DNA from: Streptomyces sp. CB02959
GTDB lineage: Bacteria; Actinomycetota; Actinomycetes; Streptomycetales; Streptomycetaceae
DNA: 64,000 nucleotides
Direction: 5' to 3'
NCBI RefSeq assembly: GCF_002803155.1
Contig: NZ_NNBP01000001.1
Coordinates: 124,001 to 188,000, forward strand
This document shows positions 63,652 to 64,000 of the stretch, in pieces. A program made the position numbers and the translations under genes. A model generated the notes under the pieces. The model was not told where the DNA came from. It ran no database searches and was given only the letters and a program-made list of their open reading frames with translations. Each line of letters opens with the position of its first letter. Position 1 is the first letter of the stretch.

Positions 63652-64000
63652 CTACTGCGGCGGGTTGCCGTGCTTGCGGGCCGGCAGGTCCGCGTGCTTG
63701 GTGCGCAGCATCTCCAGGGCGCGGACGAGCGTGTGACGGGTGTCGGTCGGGTCGATGACGTCGTCGACCAGGCCGCGCTCGGCCGCGTAGTACGGGTGCA
63801 TGAGCTCGGACTTGTACTCCTTGACCATGCGGGTGCGCATGGCTTCGGAGTCGTCCGCCTCGGCGATCTGCTTGCGGAAGATGACGTTGGCGGCGCCCTC
63901 GGCGCCCATCACGGCGATCTCGTTGGTGGGCCAGGCGTAGGTGAGGTCGGCGCCGATGGACTGGGAGTCCATGACGATGTAGGCGCCGCCGTACGCCTTG
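63652..64000 (-). CDS. accB: Acyl-CoA carboxylase beta subunit (5' end outside window)
   Basis: C-terminal 115 residues of the carboxyltransferase that transfers CO2 from biotin to acetyl-/propionyl-CoA. KAYGGAYIVMDSQSIGADLT, YAWPTNEIAVMGAEGAANVI, YKSELMHPYYAAERGLVDDV and RHTLVRALEMLRTKHADLPA are the standard C-terminus. The reading frame is open to the window end; the TAG stop is at 63652. In S. coelicolor this locus encodes AccB (SCO5535 from memory). Confidence 0.96.
   Translation of the reverse strand, partial: KAYGGAYIVMDSQSIGADLTYAWPTNEIAVMGAEGAANVIFRKQIAEADDSEAMRTRMVKEYKSELMHPYYAAERGLVDDVIDPTDTRHTLVRALEMLRTKHADLPARKHGNPPQ

Overview
The window is chromosomal DNA of a Streptomyces species or close relative. 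Evidence: very high GC with strong third-position GC bias, many GTG and a few TTG starts, a bldA-type TTA codon, and a gene order (amtB, nsdA, ftsY, glcP, smc, mutM, rnc, rpmF, coaD, rsmD, recG, rpmB, thiD, thiL, ddl, gpsA, plsC, cofC, hupS, leuCD, ndgR, tRNA-Glu/Gln, gltX, conservons, accE/accB) that I recognise as the core arrangement around SCO5583 to SCO5535 of S. coelicolor (from memory, no search run).

Layout. 1-5.8 kb: the ammonium transporter (truncated by the window edge, with a GlnR-type box), the sporulation/antibiotic repressor NsdA, a PrimPol-domain protein and the SRP receptor FtsY. 6.2-12.2 kb: a cytosine/purine permease, a flavin-dependent oxidoreductase, an ankyrin protein and the glucose permease GlcP. 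12.4-31 kb: a long housekeeping block, mostly on the minus strand: SMC, acylphosphatase, a CAP-domain surface protein, MutM, RNase III, L32, YceD, a DivIVA-like protein, CoaD, RsmD, RecG, a DAK2 kinase-like protein, L28, ThiD and ThiL. 31-44.5 kb: cell wall and lipid genes (ddl, gpsA, plsC), F420 biosynthesis (cofC), the nucleoid protein HupS, leucine biosynthesis (leuCD) with its divergent regulator NdgR, five tRNA genes in a partly duplicated array, a HAD phosphatase, gltX and a FAH-family enzyme. 44.5-55.7 kb: two complete conservons (cvnABCD) in tandem. 55.8-63.3 kb: an accessory stretch with an XRE/DUF397 pair, a fused dihydroxyacetone-type kinase, a broken gene, and a lower-GC type VII secretion-linked toxin/immunity cassette. 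63.4-64 kb: accE and the 3' end of accB.

The most unusual object is a 254-residue intein inside RecG. It splits the Walker A motif between Lys and Thr, so the helicase can only be active after protein splicing. Its residues (Ala1, Trp66, Cys234, Thr252, His253, Asn254, +1 Thr) fit the class 3 (Trp-Cys-Thr) splicing mechanism. Its homing-endonuclease region has lost the acidic residues of both LAGLIDADG-like motifs. Other points of interest are long nucleotide identity between the two conservons' B and D genes but not their A genes, parallel TGQ-repeat tails in both CvnA kinases, a candidate secreted toxin with two related immunity-like proteins, and a small twice-repeated ANPRRT peptide gene.
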